Shown piece after piece: positions 63,202 through 64,000 of a stretch of 64,000 nucleotides of DNA. Both the position numbers and the translations under genes were made by a program. The first letter of the stretch is position 1. Each line of letters begins with the position of its first letter. The DNA is from Methylobacillus sp. (GTDB lineage: Bacteria > Pseudomonadota > Gammaproteobacteria > Burkholderiales > Methylophilaceae). Below the pieces are notes generated by a model. It saw only the letters and a list, made by a program, of their open reading frames with translations. It made no database searches and had not been told where the DNA came from. The stretch is from positions 1-64,000 of the forward strand of contig JABBAU010000044.1 in assembly GCA_018607785.1 (NCBI GenBank), given 5' to 3'.

Positions 63202-64000
63202 ATGAACCCATTTTTAGTAAGAGATAAGCTTCCAGATTTCAATGTAATAAAATCTCAACATGTCATTCCAGCTATTAATAAAGTCATTATTGATAATAGA
63301 AAGAGCATATTAAAAATAGAATCGATAAAAGAATTACCGAATTGGAATAACTTCATCATTCCATTGGAAAAATGTAATGAAAAGTTAGGAAGGGTTTGGT
63401 CCTACATTAATCATATAAATTCTGTGAGAAGCTCTGCCTCATACAGAAAAGCATATAACCAAGCACTTGCTATGATCACTGAGTATTTTTCTGATCTTGG
63501 ACAAAGCCATATCTTGTATAGCAAATATAAAAAATTACTTAAAAATAATTTAAATCTAACTGAGGCACAAAAGAAACTTGTAAAAAATGAAATTATATCT
63601 TTTGAACTATCTGGAGTTGCACTACCAAAAAAAGAAAAGCTAAAATTTAAAAAAATACAAAGTCATTTATCAAAACTATCATCTTCATTTGATGAAAATA
63701 TTTTAGATTCAATTAATAATTTCAAGTTAGTTGTTTCAAACAAAAGTTCCTTAAAAGGAATCCCTAATGATGTAGTTAAGTCTGCTCTCTCAAAAGCCAA
63801 GGCTAAAAAAATTAAAGGTTGGTTATTTACTATTGATTTTCCAAGCTATTTACCAATTATTCAATATGCGGATGATAGAAAGTTGAGGAAGGATATCTAC
63901 TACGCATACTCCACAAAAGCTTCTGCTTTAATGAATAGTAAATTTGATAATACAAAAAATATAAATAATATTCTTAAGTTCAAATATGAATTATCAAAAC
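63202..64000 (+). CDS. prlC: Oligopeptidase A (M3), partial at right window edge (absent from ORF track)
   Basis: Manual translation: MNPFLVRDKLPDFNVIKSQHVIPAINKVI...LPNWNNFIIPLEKCNEKLGRVWSYINHINSV...; M3A N-terminus. Confidence 0.88.
   Translation, partial: MNPFLVRDKLPDFNVIKSQHVIPAINKVIIDNRKSILKIESIKELPNWNNFIIPLEKCNEKLGRVWSYINHINSVRSSASYRKAYNQALAMITEYFSDLGQSHILYSKYKKLLKNNLNLTEAQKKLVKNEIISFELSGVALPKKEKLKFKKIQSHLSKLSSSFDENILDSINNFKLVVSNKSSLKGIPNDVVKSALSKAKAKKIKGWLFTIDFPSYLPIIQYADDRKLRKDIYYAYSTKASALMNSKFDNTKNINNILKFKYELSK

Noticed and set aside
1-64000. Search for prophage, IS elements, toxin-antitoxin, restriction or other defence systems
   Set aside because: No integrase, transposase, methyltransferase/restriction pair, CRISPR repeats or similar genes seen; essentially every ORF is explained by housekeeping or glycan functions

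Overview
AT-rich, gene-dense chromosomal window. It looks like a streamlined marine betaproteobacterium (Methylophilales/OM43-like is my inference from gene order and base composition; I ran no search). Nearly all of it is core genome: a partial tRNA-Thr, sspAB, petABC, tatABC, a his super-operon running on into murA/grxD/bolA/mla, ResB/CcsA cytochrome c maturation, cytochrome c4, engB, trmB, topA, pepA, lptFG, an RND pump, purM, hda, ahpCF, bepA, moaC, and a kdsD-lptCAB-rpoN-hpf-prlC run. The one clearly accessory block is a glycan/LPS-type cluster at about 48.9-55.6 kb: TPR-glycosyltransferase fusion, O-antigen ligase-like protein, GT9, an unusual GEFGWEL protein, GT4 and an ELM1-like protein. 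I recovered three CDSs missing from the ORF track: tatA, a 42-aa DUF2256-type zinc-ribbon protein hidden under the over-extended hisB ORF, and the partial prlC at the right edge. I found no prophage, IS element, CRISPR array or recognisable defence system. The most useful leads are the uncharacterised 171-aa protein inside the his operon, the hidden DUF2256 gene, the GEFGWEL and TPR-GT proteins, an in-frame hexanucleotide repeat encoding (KS)9 in a DUF3108 protein, and several apparent gene absences from normally conserved operons (kdsC, purN, mlaA, ptsN/hprK).
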